Assembly: GCA_002400365.1 (NCBI GenBank)
Contig: DHFK01000060.1
Span: 6,523-16,056 of the forward strand
Origin: Anaerolineales bacterium UBA4826
Lineage (GTDB): Bacteria; Chloroflexota; Anaerolineae; UBA4142
DNA: 9,534 nucleotides
Direction: 5' to 3'
Shown here in pieces: positions 1 through 6,338 of the stretch; the first letter of the stretch is position 1; each line of letters opens with the position of its first letter. A program made the translations under genes and the position numbers. Below the pieces are notes generated by a model. That model had not been told where the DNA came from. It did no database searches and saw only the letters and a list, made by a program, of their open reading frames with translations.

Positions 1-639
1 CTGTGCAACTGCGACCACTACCGGCGCCACCAGCAGTAGAGCCGTGACCTTCGTCGCCAGCGCGAGTCCAAACGCAAGCGCCATCGCCACCGCATCGGCT
101 CGCTTGCCCATCTGGGCGTACCGCGCGGCAAAGAACATGGTCACGACGACGAGCAGCGTAAGCAGCGTATCCACCGTGTAGAAATGCGACAATTGGACAT
201 GCAGCACAGTCACTGCGATGCACGCGGCTGCCATCAAGCCAACCACTTGATCGTACAACTGCCGCGCAAGAAGGAAGACGCATACGATCGTGCCGAGATC
301 GAACAGCGCCGAAAGCGCGCGCCCTAACAGCGCGAGACCGACAAGGTCTTCACGCCACGGTACGACGTGGGTGGTCGCGGGCGCAAACGCGCTGAGCGCT
401 TTCAGGAGATAAATTGGAAAAGAACCGTAGGCAAAGAACTTTGGGTTGAGCGGACTCTCAGAGGAAAAGAACTTGGGAACATTCGCGGGCAAACGCAGGT
501 CTGCTACAACCATCAGAATCTTGCGTTCGTCCGGATGAAAGAGATAGCCGCTATCCCACGCCAACCCGTAGAAGCGGAACAGCGCGGCGACCAACAGAAT
601 GACGCAAAGAGCAATGTACTGCCAGGCATTACGTTTCAC
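1..639 (-). CDS. GT39/PMT-family membrane glycosyltransferase, N-terminal part
   Basis: This reading frame is open from a GTG at 639 to the left edge (213 codons), so the C-terminal part is missing. An in-frame TAA at 645-643 fixes GTG 639 as the furthest start. A first membrane helix (about residues 8-25) is followed by an extracytoplasmic loop with FHPDER (35-40); an acidic pair in this loop is characteristic of GT39/PMT/ArnT-type transferases, which use polyprenyl-phosphate-linked sugars. Further hydrophobic segments lie around 95-110, 122-140, 145-170 and 185-213. The start is 10 bp after the crotonase stop, and the first codons (V-K-R) are written in heptamer-repeat sequence with no Shine-Dalgarno motif, so it is probably cotranscribed with that gene. 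Family placement is from motif and topology; the acceptor is unknown. Confidence 0.72.
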   Translation of the reverse strand, partial: MKRNAWQYIALCVILLVAALFRFYGLAWDSGYLFHPDERKILMVVADLRLPANVPKFFSSESPLNPKFFAYGSFPIYLLKALSAFAPATTHVVPWREDLVGLALLGRALSALFDLGTIVCVFLLARQLYDQVVGLMAAACIAVTVLHVQLSHFYTVDTLLTLLVVVTMFFAARYAQMGKRADAVAMALAFGLALATKVTALLLVAPVVVAVAQ

Positions 640-652
640 GTTTTACGTTTTA
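631..652. repeat. Heptamer array A (ACGTTTT words)
   Basis: Three consecutive 7-bp units, ACGTTTC then ACGTTTT twice, start at 631, 638 and 645. The array overlaps the TAA stop of the crotonase gene (652-650) and contains the GTG start of the glycosyltransferase gene (639-637). It is the shortest of six heptamer arrays and shows only one orientation. Confidence 0.75.
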
Positions 653-1426
653 GATCTCTCCGCTTTCCTTCAGCGCCTTGATTCGTCCCAGGAATTCGGG
701 CGAGTGCAGCAATTCGACCTGCGCGACCGTCTCCGCCTCCGCCGACGCGTCCGCGTCCCGCTCGAACGATTGGTCAATCAAGCGCTTTGCCAGCGCCAAC
801 GCGCGTGGCGAATAATTCACCGCGCGCTCCGCCCAGTTGCGCGCGACGCCCAGCAAATCCCCGGCTTCAGCGACGCGATGGACCAAGCCCATCCGCTGCG
901 CGTCCATGGCGGTCACGTTGCGCCCGCGCAGAATCATCTCCTTTGCCGCGCTCACGCCGACCAGACGCGTCAGCCGCTGCGTCCCGCCCAGCGCGAGCAC
1001 CATGCCCAGTTTGATTTCGGGCAAGCCGAAGATCGCGCGCGTTGACGCCAGCCGAAAATCGCACGCGAGCGCGAGGACGACGCCGCCCCCGTACGCCAAT
1101 CCATTCACCGCTGCGATCGTCACCTGGGGCAATTGCTCCAGCGCGTCGAACGTGGCGCGCCATTTGACGATCTCGGCGCGCGTCTGCTCCGGGGTGAACG
1201 ATTCGCCAATGCGCGTCAGCATCTCCACATCCGCGCCGACCGAAAAGGTTTTGCCTGCGCCGGTGATGATGACCGCGCGCGTGGTTTCATCGCCGCGCAG
1301 TTGGTCAACCAAAGCGCCCAAGTCATCCATCAGTTCGACATTGAGCGCGTTGCGCTGGCTCGGGCGATTGAGGGTGATCGTTGCGATCTGTTCGGTTGTT
1401 TCGATGCGGAGTGTTTTGAATGTCAC
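650..1426 (-). CDS. Enoyl-CoA hydratase/isomerase (crotonase) family protein
   Basis: This 258-residue protein has the full crotonase fold and normal length. NRPSQRNALN (20-29) is the N-terminal signature. GAGKTFSVGAD (56-66) and NGLAYGGG (108-115) carry the oxyanion-hole backbone amides that hold the acyl-CoA thioester. GLPEIKLG (134-141) supplies Glu137, equivalent to Glu164 of rat mitochondrial hydratase, and GGTQRLTR follows. The other catalytic glutamate (rat Glu144, after GGG-C) is replaced by Val117 in GGGVVLALACD, so ordinary hydration of enoyl-CoA is doubtful; isomerase, lyase or hydrolase activity is possible. The GTG start at 1426 gives the standard N-terminus, but no clear ribosome site is visible; upstream is heptamer array B, separating it from lepA. 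Stop TAA lies in array A. The C-terminal SPEFLGRIKALKE segment is typical of the family. Confidence 0.9.
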   Translation of the reverse strand: MTFKTLRIETTEQIATITLNRPSQRNALNVELMDDLGALVDQLRGDETTRAVIITGAGKTFSVGADVEMLTRIGESFTPEQTRAEIVKWRATFDALEQLPQVTIAAVNGLAYGGGVVLALACDFRLASTRAIFGLPEIKLGMVLALGGTQRLTRLVGVSAAKEMILRGRNVTAMDAQRMGLVHRVAEAGDLLGVARNWAERAVNYSPRALALAKRLIDQSFERDADASAEAETVAQVELLHSPEFLGRIKALKESGEI

Positions 1427-1440
1427 GATTGGTTTTTGAA

Positions 1441-1545
1441 GCGGGAGGTTAGAAGTTGGACGTTAGAAGTTAGAGGTCCGATTCCAGCATCCAACCTCCA
1501 ACGTCCGATTTCCAATTTCTAACCTCCCGCTTCTAACCTCCATCT
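1441..1545. repeat. Heptamer array B with mirrored halves (GTTAGAA / TCCAACC)
   Basis: About 15 contiguous 7-bp units hold one phase from 1441 to 1545. The left half is GTTAGAA-like (units at 1448, 1455, 1462, 1469); the right half is the reverse-complement type, TCCAACC/TCTAACC (units at 1490, 1497, 1511, 1518, 1532). The switch is near 1480-1490. A perfect 17-bp inverted repeat joins 1438-1454 to 1517-1533 (GAAGCGGGAGGTTAGAA and its complement). The array lies between lepA and the crotonase gene and supplies the lepA stop (TAG, 1535-1533). Confidence 0.88.
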
Positions 1546-3338
1546 CCCAGTTTCAATACCGCCATGAACGCGTCCTGCGGAATTTCGATGACGCCAAAAC
1601 GCTTCATGCGTTTCTTGCCGGCTTTTTGCTTTTCGAGCAACTTGCGCTTGCGCGTTACATCGCCGCCGTAGCATTTCGCCAAAACGTCTTTGCGCAGCGC
1701 GCGAATCGTCTCGCGCGCGATAATCCTCCCGCCGATCGCCGCTTGAAGCGGCACCGGGAAAAGTTGCTGCGGGATAACCTCCTTTAGTTTTTTGCACAAC
1801 GCCGCGCCGCGTGGATAGGCATAGTCTTGGTGCACGATCATCGAAAGCGCGTCCACCACTTCTTCGTTGACCAGGAGGTTGAGTTTCACCAGGTCGCTCG
1901 CGCGATAGTCGGCGAAGGTATAGTCCAACGACGCATAGCCGCGCGTGCGCGATTTCAGTTGGTCGTAGAAATCCACGATCAAGTCCGCTAACGGCATCAC
2001 GTAACTGAGCATCACGCGCTGCTCGTCGAGGTACTCCATCTTGTCGAACGCGCCGCGCCGCGCGACGACCAGATCCATTACCGCGCCGATGTACTCCTTG
2101 GGCGTAAAGACCTGAATCCGCATCCACGGCTCTTCGATCTCCGCGATCTCCGCGCCGTCCGGCATCTCCGCCGGATTGTCCACCGTGACAACGTCCCCGC
2201 TGGTTTTCAAGACGTGGTACTCGACGCTTGGCGCGGTCGCGATGAGGTTCAGAGCGTACTCGCGCTCCAAGCGTTCCTGCACGATCTCAAGGTGCAGCAA
2301 GCCGAGAAAGCCGCAGCGGAATCCAAAGCCCAATGCCGCCGAGGTTTCTGGCTCGTACGTCAGCGACGCGTCGTTGAGTTTCAATTTGTCGAGCGCGTCG
2401 CGCAGCAGCGGATAGTCATTCGTCTCGACCGGATAGAATCCCGCGAATACCATGGGCTTGGCAGGCCGATAGCCCGGCAGCGGCGCAATGGCAGGCTTCA
2501 GCGCGTGCGTGATCGTATCGCCGACTTGGATGTCGCGCACGCTCTTCAACCCGGTCGCCACGTAGCCGACTTGGCCCGCGCGGAGGATTTCGCCCGCCGC
2601 CATCTTGGGGCGGAACACGCCGACTTCGAGGGCGTCCACTTCAAGCCCAGACGACATCAATTTCAGTTTTTGGTTCTTGGGTAACTCGCCGTCCACGACG
2701 CGCACGTACGCGACGACGCCTTTGTACGAATCATACTTGGAATCGAAGATGAGCGCGCGCAGCGGCAGCGTGGCGTCGGCAACCGGCGGCGGGATGCGCG
2801 CGACGATCGCCTCAAGAATCTGCTCAGTGCCAATGCCTTCTTTCGCCGACGCGCGGATGATCTGCTCGTCCGGCGCGTTGAGCAGTCGCGTCAGGTCGCG
2901 CGCGATTTCGTCGGGACGCGCCGAAGCGAGATCAATTTTGTTGACAACCGGGATAATCGCGAGGTTGTGCTCGAGCGCGAGATAGAGATTGGCGAGCGTT
3001 TGCGCTTCGATGCCCTGCGTCGCGTCCACGACGAGGATGGCGCCTTCGCACGCGGCGAGCGCGCGCGACACTTCGTACGTGAAATCAACGTGACCCGGCG
3101 TGTCAATGAGGTTCACTTCGTACGCGTCGCCGTCACGCGCGCGATACTGCATGCGCACCGCTTTGGCTTTAATCGTGATGCCTTTTTCGCGCTCCAGGTC
3201 CATCTGGTCCATCACCTGCTCGACCATCTCGCGTTTAGCGACGGTGCCGGTAAATTCGAGCAGGCGATCGGTCAACGTAGACTTGCCGTGATCTATGTGC
3301 GCAATGATGCAGAGATTCCGGATGTGAGACTGATCCAT
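1533..3338 (-). CDS. lepA: Elongation factor 4 (LepA), ribosomal back-translocase GTPase
   Basis: LepA is a cytoplasmic (partly membrane-associated) translational GTPase that acts on stalled or mistranslocated ribosomes and affects ribosome assembly. The 601-residue product has all G motifs: AHIDHGKST (13-21), KGITI, DTPGH, NKID and SAK, then the EF-G-like beta-barrel and III/V domains. The LepA-specific C-terminal domain ends with CYGGDVTRKRKLLEKQKAGKKRMKR. Family length is about 600, so the protein is complete. I chose the ATG at 3338 (MDQSHIRN), which gives the conserved N-terminus; an ATG at 3347 adds three residues. The frame stays open to 3434, but that stretch is heptamer repeat and promoter sequence. 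A TATAAT box sits 7 bp before the chosen ATG, suggesting a leaderless mRNA. The last residues (GDGG-stop) merge into array B. Confidence 0.97.
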   Translation of the reverse strand: MDQSHIRNLCIIAHIDHGKSTLTDRLLEFTGTVAKREMVEQVMDQMDLEREKGITIKAKAVRMQYRARDGDAYEVNLIDTPGHVDFTYEVSRALAACEGAILVVDATQGIEAQTLANLYLALEHNLAIIPVVNKIDLASARPDEIARDLTRLLNAPDEQIIRASAKEGIGTEQILEAIVARIPPPVADATLPLRALIFDSKYDSYKGVVAYVRVVDGELPKNQKLKLMSSGLEVDALEVGVFRPKMAAGEILRAGQVGYVATGLKSVRDIQVGDTITHALKPAIAPLPGYRPAKPMVFAGFYPVETNDYPLLRDALDKLKLNDASLTYEPETSAALGFGFRCGFLGLLHLEIVQERLEREYALNLIATAPSVEYHVLKTSGDVVTVDNPAEMPDGAEIAEIEEPWMRIQVFTPKEYIGAVMDLVVARRGAFDKMEYLDEQRVMLSYVMPLADLIVDFYDQLKSRTRGYASLDYTFADYRASDLVKLNLLVNEEVVDALSMIVHQDYAYPRGAALCKKLKEVIPQQLFPVPLQAAIGGRIIARETIRALRKDVLAKCYGGDVTRKRKLLEKQKAGKKRMKRFGVIEIPQDAFMAVLKLGDGG

Positions 3339-3345
3339 CACCCGC

Positions 3346-3351
3346 ATTATA
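3346..3351 (-). promoter_or_regulatory. Consensus -10 box of a leaderless lepA promoter
   Basis: The minus strand reads TATAAT, then GCGGGTG, then the ATG of lepA at 3338. With 7 bp between box and ATG, transcription would begin at or next to the start codon. No good -35 hexamer is seen at 16-18 bp (the best there is TTTTGG at 18 bp). No Shine-Dalgarno motif fits this ATG, which agrees with a leaderless start. Confidence 0.55.
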
Positions 3352-3382
3352 CCACGCCTTACGCGCGCGCCAAAACGCAAGC

Positions 3383-3438
3383 GGCGAGTGACCTGCGACG
3401 AGAAATCTCCCGTCACTCGCCACTCGCCACTCACCTCA
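3383..3438. repeat. Heptamer array C (GGCGAGT / CGCCACT)
   Basis: Eight 7-bp units in one phase. GGCGAGT opens at 3383, and the complementary form CGTCACT/CGCCACT appears at 3411, 3418 and 3425. A perfect 10-bp inverted repeat (GGCGAGTGAC at 3383-3392, GTCACTCGCC at 3412-3421) encloses a smaller GAGA-AA-TCTC palindrome (3400-3409). It lies between the CBS-ACT gene and lepA, upstream of the lepA -10 box, and unlike the other arrays does not touch the upstream stop codon (43 bp away). Confidence 0.78.
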
Positions 3439-3481
3439 GGTGTTGGTCGTCAGCGCAAGATCAGACGTTAGCCCGGCGCAT

Positions 3482-4162
3482 TCAGCGCGACGAGATCAGC
3501 GTGGGCTGGTACTCCGAACTGATTTCGCGGACGTCAATGATCCGCACGCCATTCTTTTCGAGCGCCGTCACCAGGTCTTCGCGCTTGGCGCCCTGAACTT
3601 TCATCGTAATATCGCGGTGTTGCGCGTCGCTGCCGAGAAAGGTCGCGATGCTGATGATGTTGCCGCCGAGTTCCGCGACTTGGGCGGCGACTTTGGCTAA
3701 TTCGCCTTTGACCTCGGGCACGCGCATGGCAATGCGCAAGCCCTTTTCGCGTCCGCCCAACGCCTCCGCCATCGTCCTAAAGATATCGGTCTCGGTGATG
3801 ATGCCGACCACCTGGCGGTCGCGCACCACCGGCAGACTGCCGATTTTGTGATCCACCATGATGCGCGCGGCTTCTTCCAGCGGGCAGTCTTCGCCAACGG
3901 TAATGACCCGTTTGGTCATCACGTCCTTGACCTGCAATTTGGACAAGAGATAATGAACCTCAAAGACACTGAGCGAGGTCGCCGGCGAAGGCGACGCGTA
4001 CAGCAAATCCTTTTCGACGACAATTCCAACCAGATCGCCTTGTTTGTCCACGACCGGCAGCCGCCGAATCTTTTTGTCGCGCAAGAGTTGCAGCGCATCT
4101 TCAAACGACGTGTCGGGATGGACGACAACCGGATTTGCGGTCATGCGAGCACGAACAAGCAT
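3482..4162 (-). CDS. CBS-CBS-ACT domain regulatory protein (AcuB-like)
   Basis: This 226-residue soluble protein has two CBS domains (about 7-57 and 80-132; note RRLPVVD and GSLPVV, each followed by G-I-V/I and E-x-D), which form a Bateman module binding adenine nucleotides. A C-terminal ACT domain follows (about 142-213, RIAMRVPEVKGELAKVAAQVAELGGNI), a fold that often binds amino acids. The same architecture occurs in AcuB-like proteins; the target is unknown. The start at 4162 is set by GGAGG (4173-4169) six bases upstream; the frame extends to 4177 but lacks a ribosome site there. It has its own promoter (4222-4250), separating it from maoC. An allosteric sensor for nearby CoA metabolism is possible but is inference. 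Confidence 0.88.
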   Translation of the reverse strand: MLVRARMTANPVVVHPDTSFEDALQLLRDKKIRRLPVVDKQGDLVGIVVEKDLLYASPSPATSLSVFEVHYLLSKLQVKDVMTKRVITVGEDCPLEEAARIMVDHKIGSLPVVRDRQVVGIITETDIFRTMAEALGGREKGLRIAMRVPEVKGELAKVAAQVAELGGNIISIATFLGSDAQHRDITMKVQGAKREDLVTALEKNGVRIIDVREISSEYQPTLISSR

Positions 4163-4193
4163 GGGACACCTCCACAATGAGCGTGATTGGGTT

Positions 4194-4214
4194 GGACAAG
4201 TTTCTAACTTGTCC
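4194..4214. repeat. Perfect 9-bp palindrome in the CBS-ACT leader
   Basis: GGACAAGTT and AACTTGTCC are separated by three bases, starting about 8 bp downstream of the -10 box. It could be an operator at the transcription start, a 5' mRNA hairpin, or a dispersed palindromic repeat; the sequence alone does not decide. Confidence 0.6.
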
Positions 4215-4221
4215 CACTCTT

Positions 4222-4250
4222 ACTATACCGCAAAGACGCCCAGAATGCAA
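4222..4250 (-). promoter_or_regulatory. Sigma-70-type promoter of the CBS-ACT gene
   Basis: On the minus strand TTGCAT (4250-4245) and TATAGT (4227-4222) are exactly 17 bp apart, each one or two mismatches from consensus. The predicted start near 4215 abuts the palindrome at 4194-4214, giving a leader of roughly 50 bases with GGAGG at its end. Confidence 0.65.
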
Positions 4251-4269
4251 AATCCATAGATCACGCAAG

Positions 4270-4309
4270 CCTCCTGGGCCGACGCTGAGCGAGCGGCGCG
4301 AGTCGGAGG
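4270..4309. other. GC-rich imperfect inverted repeat after maoC
   Basis: CCTCC (4270-4274) and CCGAC (4279-4283) can pair, with a bulge, with GTCGG/GGAGG (4302-4309). It lies 25 bp beyond the maoC stop on its transcript side. There is no T-tract, so it is not a classical terminator; it may be a dispersed repeat or a maoC 3' structure. Confidence 0.3.
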
Positions 4310-4333
4310 ATCCGGCTCGGCAAGGTTTCCCGT

Positions 4334-4765
4334 TTAGGACTGCCCTGGCGCGCGCGCGCGAAAACCCGCGGGATAGCCGGCAACCGTTCCCCGAATCACC
4401 TGACGATTGTCCTGCGTTGCGCCGATCATCTCGATGCGCGCCCAACCGCGGCGGTCATCGGATTCCGTCACGGAACAGGTGGCGGTCACCGTATCGCCAA
4501 TGTAGACCGGCGCGAGAAACTCGAACCTGATCTCCGTCGCCAGCACTGCCGCCAAACCGCCAACGTGCGTCAGCATACTGCCGATGAGCAAACCGGGCAC
4601 GATTCTGCGACCGACGCGCTGCGTCTCGCAAAACTCCCCGTTGGTGTGGTACGGATTCACGTCCCAGGTGATCCCGACGAACTGGGTAACGTCGGCTTCG
4701 GTGAAGGTCCGCGCGAAAACTGCAGTCTCGCCAACGGTGAAATCTTCGAGCGCGCGTTTGGGCAT
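4334..4765 (-). CDS. MaoC-like (R)-specific enoyl-CoA hydratase
   Basis: This 143-residue single hot-dog domain protein matches PhaJ-type hydratases, which add water to trans-2-enoyl-CoA to give (R)-3-hydroxyacyl-CoA, linking beta-oxidation to other 3-hydroxyacyl-CoA uses. The hydratase signature is complete: WDVNPYHTN supplies Asp35 and His40, the catalytic pair, and VPGLLIGSML (56-65) is the conserved central helix. IEFRFEFLAP-like strand residues (79-86, IRFEFLAP) and the V-Y-IGDTV turn follow. The ATG at 4765 gives the standard N-terminus (LEDFTVGETA) but has no clear Shine-Dalgarno motif. It begins only 12 bp after the terminator hairpin of the preceding lipoprotein gene and no promoter is visible between, so expression may need read-through. 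The substrate chain length cannot be read from sequence. Confidence 0.88.
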   Translation of the reverse strand: MPKRALEDFTVGETAVFARTFTEADVTQFVGITWDVNPYHTNGEFCETQRVGRRIVPGLLIGSMLTHVGGLAAVLATEIRFEFLAPVYIGDTVTATCSVTESDDRRGWARIEMIGATQDNRQVIRGTVAGYPAGFRARAPGQS

Positions 4766-4776
4766 CTTGCTTACAC

Positions 4777-4803
4777 AAAAAGGGGCGGGGTTACCCCGCC
4801 CCT
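4777..4803 (-). terminator. Intrinsic terminator of the LEA-like lipoprotein gene
   Basis: A perfect palindrome with 11-bp arms (AGGGGCGGGGT, 4781-4791; ACCCCGCCCCT, 4793-4803) around one central base is followed on the minus-strand transcript by a run of five T (first one part of the stem). It begins 6 bp after the lipoprotein stop codon. The GC-rich stem and T-run fit Rho-independent termination; the near-zero loop suggests a few central pairs open in RNA. Confidence 0.75.
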
Positions 4804-4809
4804 ACGCTG

Positions 4810-5442
4810 TTACTTGGGCCACTTGCCTTCGAACGTGACTTGCTTCCGTGTTGCGCCGCCGCTAAACTCTGCCGCGCCGCCAGTGACCTTGATGCCGTAG
4901 GCAGGAGTCGCGCTGCTGATGTCCTGAACCTTGTCCCACCAGTAGTTGACCAGTTTGTTGGGGTCCAGTTTCTTTTCGGCAATCTTCTGACCATAGGCGA
5001 TCCCCAGCACACTGGTCAGGCCGGAGTCAAGAACCACAGTGGCGCGCAGAGTGTTGGTCGTCTTCGCTGGTATGGACTGGCGGTCGTATACATTCGCGAC
5101 ACCGAGTCCAAAGTACTCACCAGGCGCGTCGGGCTTTGCCTCCAACTCGACGGCGAACTTCATCTGTTCAAACATCACGGCTACGTCGTTCGGGTTTTCC
5201 AGGTCGAACACGAAAGCCAGCGTAATCGGAAAACGCGGAACCACGTTGAAAGCCGGCGTGGGCGCCGGCGGTTGCGCGGGCCAGCCAGCCCACGGCAGCG
5301 GGAACACGCCAACCGCTTCGACTCGCGCCAGGTTCACCGTCGGCGCCTTGATCTCAGAAGTCGCCGCCGGCGCGGGCGCGCAACCCCACAGTGCGCTCGC
5401 CATGACCGCGAGCAGTATGAAAGCGAGCAAGCGTTTGTTCAT
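4810..5442 (-). CDS. LEA14/WHy-domain lipoprotein
   Basis: This 210-residue protein starts with a lipoprotein signal (KR, a hydrophobic core, then ALWG-Cys21), so it is probably lipid-anchored on the outer face of the cytoplasmic membrane. Trp at lipobox -2 is unusual. Residues about 36-150 (VNLARVEAVG, then LAFVFDLENPNDVAVMFEQMKFAVELE, then the SIPAKTTNTLRATVVLD strand) fit a LEA_2/WHy beta-sandwich, the family of plant LEA14 stress proteins; many bacteria export similar proteins of unknown role. A GGVAEFSGG-like tail (GGAAEFSGGATRKQVTFEGKW) closes it. GGGAGGA stands 4 bases before the ATG. Stop TAA is followed by a strong terminator. It sits downstream of livF across array D and may be a cell-surface accessory to the transporter, but that is only from position. 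Confidence 0.75.
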   Translation of the reverse strand: MNKRLLAFILLAVMASALWGCAPAPAATSEIKAPTVNLARVEAVGVFPLPWAGWPAQPPAPTPAFNVVPRFPITLAFVFDLENPNDVAVMFEQMKFAVELEAKPDAPGEYFGLGVANVYDRQSIPAKTTNTLRATVVLDSGLTSVLGIAYGQKIAEKKLDPNKLVNYWWDKVQDISSATPAYGIKVTGGAAEFSGGATRKQVTFEGKWPK

Positions 5443-5460
5443 TGAATCCTCCCTCTTGGA

Positions 5461-5530
5461 ATTTCAGATTTCAGATTTATGATTTCAGATTGAAAAATCT
5501 GCAATCTAGCATCTGCGATCTGAAATCTCT
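5461..5530. repeat. Heptamer array D with mirrored halves (ATTTCAG / AATCTGC)
   Basis: Ten contiguous 7-bp units hold one phase. ATTTCAG occurs at 5461, 5468 and 5482; after 5489 the units become the complementary type (AATCTGC 5496, CATCTGC 5510, GATCTGA 5517). An 11-bp perfect inverted repeat links 5466-5476 with 5518-5528, and a 10-bp one links 5481-5490 with 5518-5527. It fills the gap between livF and the lipoprotein gene and overlaps the livF stop (TAG, 5531-5529). Confidence 0.88.
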
Positions 5531-6338
5531 ACGTGAGCCATCGTTTTCTTCGTTTGTAGTGCTTGATGTTGCGAAAGGTCTTGCGTGTGCCCAGGTCGGT
5601 CAGCCCGAGATAGAACTCTTTGATGTCAGGATTGTCGCGCAACTTGTCGGCCGGACCGTCCATCACCACGCGGCCCGATTCGAGGACGTAGCCGTAGGCG
5701 GCAACCGCCAACGCGAGTTTCACATTCTGCTCAACCAGGAGAATCGGCAGATTCTCTTCGCGGTTGAGGCGCGTGATGATGTCGAAAATCTCTTTGATCA
5801 GCAGTGGCGCCAAGCCCATGCTCGGCTCGTCGAGCAGCATCAGTTTGGGATTCGCCATTAGGGCGCGGCCCATCACCAACATCTGCTGCTCCCCGCCGCT
5901 GCAATAGCCCGCGACGGTGTTCCGCACTTGCTTCAGGCGTTGGAAATAGTGATACACCATCTCCAGCCCTGTATGAATTTTCGCGCCATTGCCGCGCAGG
6001 TGCGCGCCCACGACCAGGTTCTCTTCGATGGTCAGATGCTCAAAGATGCGCCGCCCTTCGATCACCTGGATGATCCCCATCTTGGCGATGTCTTGCGCGG
6101 ATTTGCGATCGATGCGCTCGCCCATGAATTCGATCGAGCCGTCGGTGACCTCGCCATCCTCGTGCTTGAGCAACCCGCTGATCGCCTTGAGCGTCGTAGA
6201 TTTGCCCGCGCCGTTCGCGCCGAGCAAAGCGATAATGCCGCCGCGCCCAACTGCTAGCGAGACACCCTTGAGGACGAGGATGACTTCCTGGTACATCACC
6301 TCAATGTTGTTCAGTTTGAGGATACTGCCGTTTTCCAT
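5529..6338 (-). CDS. livF: HAAT-family ABC transporter ATPase, LivF type with basic tail
   Basis: One of two cytoplasmic ATPases that power LivHM-type import. The 269-residue protein has Walker A GANGAGKST (40-48), Q-loop Gln91, signature CSGGEQQ (146-152, Cys in place of the usual Leu), Walker B LMLLDEP (166-172) and LVEQN (201-205) at the switch position, as is normal for LivF. It is about 30 residues longer than E. coli LivF because of the tail GTRKTFRNIKHYKRRKRWLT. That basic tail is, to my knowledge, typical of LivF proteins in clusters with an AMP-forming acyl-CoA ligase. The ATG at 6338 is the only start before the conserved N-terminus; it lies at the edge of array E and has no Shine-Dalgarno motif, so translation may depend on coupling or an unusual leader. 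Stop is in array D. Confidence 0.93.
   Translation of the reverse strand: MENGSILKLNNIEVMYQEVILVLKGVSLAVGRGGIIALLGANGAGKSTTLKAISGLLKHEDGEVTDGSIEFMGERIDRKSAQDIAKMGIIQVIEGRRIFEHLTIEENLVVGAHLRGNGAKIHTGLEMVYHYFQRLKQVRNTVAGYCSGGEQQMLVMGRALMANPKLMLLDEPSMGLAPLLIKEIFDIITRLNREENLPILLVEQNVKLALAVAAYGYVLESGRVVMDGPADKLRDNPDIKEFYLGLTDLGTRKTFRNIKHYKRRKRWLT

Noticed and set aside
3339..3434. N-terminal extension of LepA from an ATG at 3434
   Set aside because: The extra 32 codons translate array C and the -10 box; LepA homologues begin at the M-D-x-S-H-I-R-N region.
4163..4177. Upstream ATG for the CBS-ACT protein at 4177
   Set aside because: GGAGG is placed correctly for the ATG at 4162 and would lie inside the coding region of the longer form.
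4215..4333. tRNA or small RNA gene in the maoC to CBS-ACT gap
   Set aside because: No cloverleaf or T-loop GTTC motif is apparent; the GC-rich inverted repeat lacks a T-run.
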